The notes beneath the pieces were generated by a model, which saw nothing but the letters and a program-made list of their open reading frames with translations, ran no database searches and was not told the DNA's origin. Shown here one piece after another: positions 60,376 through 64,000 of a stretch of 64,000 nucleotides of DNA. The first letter of the stretch is position 1. Each line of letters begins with the position of its first letter. This stretch comes from Lyophyllum atratum (lineage: Eukaryota; Basidiomycota; Agaricomycetes; Agaricales; Lyophyllaceae): NCBI GenBank assembly GCA_014905825.1, contig JACGCN010000001.1:186001-250000 (forward strand), given 5' to 3'. Both the position numbers and the translations under genes were made by a program.

Positions 60376-60776
60376 CCCCGGCTTCTCCATGTTCTCCTTC
60401 TGCCAAGTGTCTAGGGCAGGGGTTATCGTCTGCGCGTCCCACCGGCCCTTCGCTATCTCCTTGCCCTCCAGATGAAGTGCTGGGATCCAGTAGACGTATT
60501 TCTTCTTCCACTTCTCCTCGCCAGGGTCCTGGATATTGATCGTTTCTAGTTGGAAGGGTCGCTGGGGGAGTTGATGTTGGGCTGATTTCGAACAGTTTCA
60601 CGTCGCTGAAACGCACGTACAGTTTGCCTGACTTTAGCTAATTCGGCCTTTGCGATCTGGATGAACAGGTGAATCAATAATGAAATTCAGGACGACTGAG
60701 TGCGCACGTCGCAGAGGGAACAGTCGGGACCAGAGAAGAGGGTGAGTCGAGGTAGTCGCGCAAGACGAGCAGCCAT
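60370..60776 (-). CDS. Glutaredoxin-like protein (DUF836 / Glrx-like)
   Basis: 98 aa in three exons (60776-60708, 60656-60621, 60561-60370) with phase-0 GT/AG introns of 51 and 59 nt. Reads LTLFSGPDCSLCDIAKAELA with a CxxC (SGPDCSLCD), then PFQLETINIQDPGEEKWKKK and YVYWIPALHLEGKEIAKGRW. This is the thioredoxin-fold DUF836 family (yeast YDR286C-like), which has a redox CxxC and the cis-Pro seen in WIPAL. The stop follows KENMEKPGE. One base inserted at the adjacent G5 run would continue directly into the zinc-knuckle/PSP frame. Confidence 0.8.
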
Positions 60777-60941
60777 GAATCGGAAGAGAAGCGGGAACGT
60801 GCACACGTGACTTGTTGAAACGCGGTAACCGTCAAAAAGTTATTACACGATCAGTTGAGAGGATACACCACTTCAAAGTTGACAGTCAGGGCCAACGGAC
60901 ATTTCTGTTTCTTCTCTCTTCTGACTTCCGGCCAGCTGGTA

Positions 60942-63900
60942 ATGTCTGGCAATGGCCTTGCCAGCACCAGCGTGGAGAGTAAAGAGTATGTGCCCAGCTA
61001 CTTCGTCTCTACATGCTCAATTTATCCGTGTTGAACAGCGCGACCATGTCCGTTTTATCAACAAGGACGCTGTCTCTTTCAAGACTCTTGTAACTACATG
61101 CATACTGTCTCTGTCAAGAGTTCTGCATTCGCAGCCTCGGCACCCTCTCAGCCATCTCCACAGACGCCAATGAAACCACCTCTTGTTACCGTCCATTCTC
61201 CCGGTTCAGTCCGCTCGCCACCCCGTTCACCTCGACTATCTGGATTGCTTCTTGCACTAAAGGATGTCATTGGTGAAGACCCAGAGGACGAATACGACCC
61301 TCTGACTGGGACGACATATGTCGAAGAAGAGCCCCTGAGTGCTTACGACACGTCGGAGACCATCACAGTCTTTAATAATCATTCATTCCATGCCGGCATC
61401 GAGGAAATGCAGAGCACCGTCGGGAGCTCCGGAAGCGTCCAGACGGCCGTGCATCAACCTCTTACAAATGATGACGATGAAACTTTACGCCTGCCTTCAC
61501 GTCTGGACGACCCTGAGGCCCAGCCCTCAATATACACTACCGAAAGCTCTCCTGATGCGAATTCATCTGCCGCAAACCCACAATTACCATCTGACCTTCT
61601 TTCTCCCACTGAACTCTCGCATCTCCATCTTGGATCATTTATTCAAGGCAGCACTGAGGCAGTAGTCCATGACAGTGACTCCATTGATTCAGGTTATGCC
61701 GATACATGGAGGCCGCCTTTCCCTACATCCAAGTCTCCACCACGTAATCCATTGAAGTCCACTTTTGGTGTCCTCTCTTCTCCCTGTGGCACAGCATTCT
61801 CGCGCGTCCTTTCTCCTCGTCTCAGTGCTTTCATATCACGACCGCCACAGTCTCCATTTGCTCCTGCTATTGTAGACGACGACGTTCCGTCCGAACTGAG
61901 CCTTGACTCCCCTGCAGGTGACGCCTTCGCAGAAGCCGAGGAGGCGGAGCCTTCAGAGGAATATATTGTCGTCGAGGAAGACATAGAGGATGCGCAGGAC
62001 CCCGTTGAGGATGATAGCGAGGGCGATGCTGAAGATGACCCTGAAGAGGATGGCCATGACCATGATGACGACGACTGTCATACCGACGGAGGAAACAGCT
62101 CTGCATCATCATGGGATGATCAGGCCGATCCGACAGCGGTATACTTGGGAATGCCGGAGGTGACTCCAGAGGAAATTAGCATCGCCATCCAGCGGGCAAG
62201 CAGGACGCCCTCGCACTTCTTGACCAATGGCGTTGACCTTGACTTTGGCGAGGCCGTCGCAAGTTCTTCCATGGAAATTCCTGCCCAAGATGAATCGCTT
62301 GCTTCGGAACCACTGGATCCTTTCATTCCTGTCGACGATATCTTCGGTGAAGGTGTTTCGAGTTACATTCCCGCCTCTGATGTCTCGTTCAATTCGTCAG
62401 TACAGCCTAGCGGTCCTATTGACGACGGCTTCGATGGAATTCCCGCCCAAGATAAATCACTTGCCACAGAACCACTGGATCCTTCCATTCCTGTTGATGA
62501 CATCTTCGGTGAAGGTGTCTCGAGTTACATTCCCGCCTCTGCTATCTCGTTCAATTCGTCAGTACAGCCTAGCGGACCTATTGATGATGGCTTCGATGGA
62601 ATTCCCGCCCAAGAGGAATCATTTGCTTCGACACCACTGGATCCTTCCATTCCTGTCGGCGATATTTTCGGTGAAGGTGTTTCGAGTTACATTCCCGCCT
62701 CCGATTCCTCGTTCAATTCGTCAGCACAGCCTAGCGGTCCTATTGACGATGGCTTCGATGGAATGCCCGCCCAAGAGGAATCGTTTGCTCCAGGACCACT
62801 GCATCCTTCCATTCCTGTTGATGATATCTTCGGTGAAGGTGTTTCGAGTTACATCCCCGCCTCTGATGTCTCGTTCCATTCGCTAGTACCGCCTCGCGGT
62901 CCTATTGACAATGGCTTCGATGGAATATCCGCCCAAGATGGATCATTTGCTGCAGGACCACTGGATCCTTCCATTCCTGTTGATGATATCTTCGGTGAAC
63001 GTGTTTCGAGTTACATCCCCGCCTCTGATGTCTCGTTCAATTCGTCAGTACAGCCTAGCGGACCTATTGTCGATGGCTTCGATGGCGGCAGGGGTCGTTC
63101 TTCCGTAGTGTTTTCCAGCCTCGATGACTCGTTCAATTCCGAATCCTCAGATCCTTCTAGTCCTGTGTACGATGACCTGGAGGATGACGATGCAGACTAC
63201 ATCCCCGTCCCTGAACGCTCGTTCACCTCGGAGTTGCGGGATCTTGTGGATCCTGTTGACGACAGTCTTCGTGACGGCCTTACGAATTCCTCCATCGACA
63301 ATCTCGACGTCGATGACTCGTTCATTTCGGAATTATCGAGTCCTTCCAGTCCTGCTGACGACGACATTGCAAATTACATTCCTGGCGTCGATGACTCGTA
63401 CATTTCGGAAGTACAGAGCCATTCAGGTATTGTCGATGATGGTTTCGGTGGCGGCGCCGGGAATTTATCCGTCGACATTCCCTGCCCTGTAGAAGACAAT
63501 TTTGATTCATCGAGTCCTCCCAGTCCTGCTGACGGCTACTCTGCAAGTTACATTCCTGGCCTCAACGACTCGTACATTTCGGACGTACAGAGCCATTCAG
63601 AAATTGTTGATGATAGCTTCGATGGCGGCGCCGGGAATTCATCCGTCGACATTCCCAGCCCTGTAGAAGACAGTTTTGGTTCATCGGGTCCTCCCAGTCC
63701 TGCTGACGACGACCCTGCAAGTTACTTTCCTGGCCTTGATGACTCGTACATCTCGGACGTACAGAGCCATCAAGGTATTGTTGATGATAGCTTCGATGGC
63801 GGCGCCGGGAATTCATCCGTCGACATCTCCAGCCCTGTAGAAGACAGTTTTGATGAGGGCGACATGTCGCTAGACTACACCGCACAGTTGGCATATCTCT

Positions 63901-64000
63901 CCAGCCCGATAGCCATCAACGAGAACGATACATTGCAATATCTGTATGACCAATATTCTGACTTGTCAGAAGAATTGGAGGAACAATCGGCGAATCTTCC
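60942..64000 (+). CDS. Large acidic repeat protein (3' end outside window)
   Basis: Starts MSGNGLASTSVESK at 60942. After one or two introns (60986 to about 61120, borders uncertain) a frame runs open to the window end, about 960 codons. The N-terminal part is Ser/Pro-rich (SPPRSPRLSGLLLALKDVIG). A very acidic stretch follows (about 61960-62080, mostly Asp/Glu). Then come five copies of a 54-residue repeat (period 162 bp, 62277-63090) with the core IPVDDIFGEGVSSYIPASDV. After a diverged part come copies of a 58-residue repeat (period 174 bp, about 63420-63860) with the core DSFDGGAGNSSVDIPSPVED. No domain, signal peptide or membrane span is recognised. It is probably disordered. Function unknown. 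Confidence 0.75.
62277..63090 (+). repeat. Five tandem 162-bp coding repeats
   Basis: The start of the unit (ATTCCCGCCCAAGA-like) recurs at 62277, 62439, 62601, 62763 and 62925, exactly 162 bp apart, so the frame is kept. Copies differ mainly by substitutions. Confidence 0.9.
63420..63860 (+). repeat. 174-bp coding repeats
   Basis: GTCGACAT within the unit occurs at 63471, 63645 and 63819, exactly 174 bp apart. Each unit codes for 58 residues. More diverged relatives extend upstream to about 63130. Confidence 0.85.

Noticed and set aside
62227..62886. 219-codon plus-strand repeat frame
   Set aside because: Alternative frame of the 162-bp repeats; the frame continuous with the upstream exons is the acidic one.
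62120..63894. Several minus-strand frames across the repeats
   Set aside because: Shadows of the coding repeats; translations are Arg/Gln-rich with no start context.

Overview
The window looks like nuclear DNA of a mushroom-forming basidiomycete (Agaricomycetes). The genes are compact and broken by many introns of about 45-70 nt. The protein set fits that group: kinases with an HGDLKG catalytic loop, GMC oxidoreductases, a large DJ-1-tailed catalase, F-box proteins, a DUF7598-type membrane protein, a Kre9/Knh1-like secreted protein and a NEDD1-like WD40 protein. I saw no rRNA, tRNA, CRISPR or prokaryotic operon. Exon borders were read by eye from GT/AG (sometimes GC/AG) signals and from reading-frame continuity, so each gene model is an inference.

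Layout. 0-7 kb: the 3' end of an ABC transporter, a nucleotide-sugar transporter, the mitoribosomal protein Mrp51 (with a one-base frame break) and a small HYPK-like gene. 7-12 kb: two tandem paralogous type I membrane proteins with a decayed third copy between them. 12.0-12.6 kb: a MITE-like element with Tc1/mariner-style ends. 12.8-15.4 kb: NEDD1-like protein. 17-23 kb: a coiled-coil protein, a nine-exon UbiA prenyltransferase with a candidate 3-nt exon, and an unrecognised gene. 23.5-27.1 kb: one gene encoding two kinase domains.

27.4-36.7 kb is the most rearranged part. It holds an intact GMC oxidoreductase, then two copies of a block of about 2 kb that carries GMC remnants and an F-box/CNH gene. 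The first F-box/CNH copy is broken and the second is intact. A plus-strand gene between the copies takes its first codons from the antisense of the F-box exon. 37.4-41.1 kb: UPF1. 42.9-44.2 kb: an F-box protein. 45-48.4 kb: a Ser/Thr-rich single-pass membrane protein and an unrecognised protein. 50.6-53.4 kb: the DUF7598-type protein and the Kre9/Knh1-like protein. 55.5-58.1 kb: the catalase. 58.5-64 kb: a small membrane protein, a glutaredoxin-like gene running into a ZCCHC8-like zinc-knuckle/PSP frame, and a large acidic repeat protein that leaves the window.

Most genes are unrelated housekeeping or accessory genes and do not form one pathway. The shared themes I could support are: three single-pass membrane proteins ending in PPxY motifs; repeated local duplication (membrane proteins, kinase domain, GMC plus F-box/CNH block, protein repeats); and two one-base frame breaks at homopolymers, which may be assembly errors.
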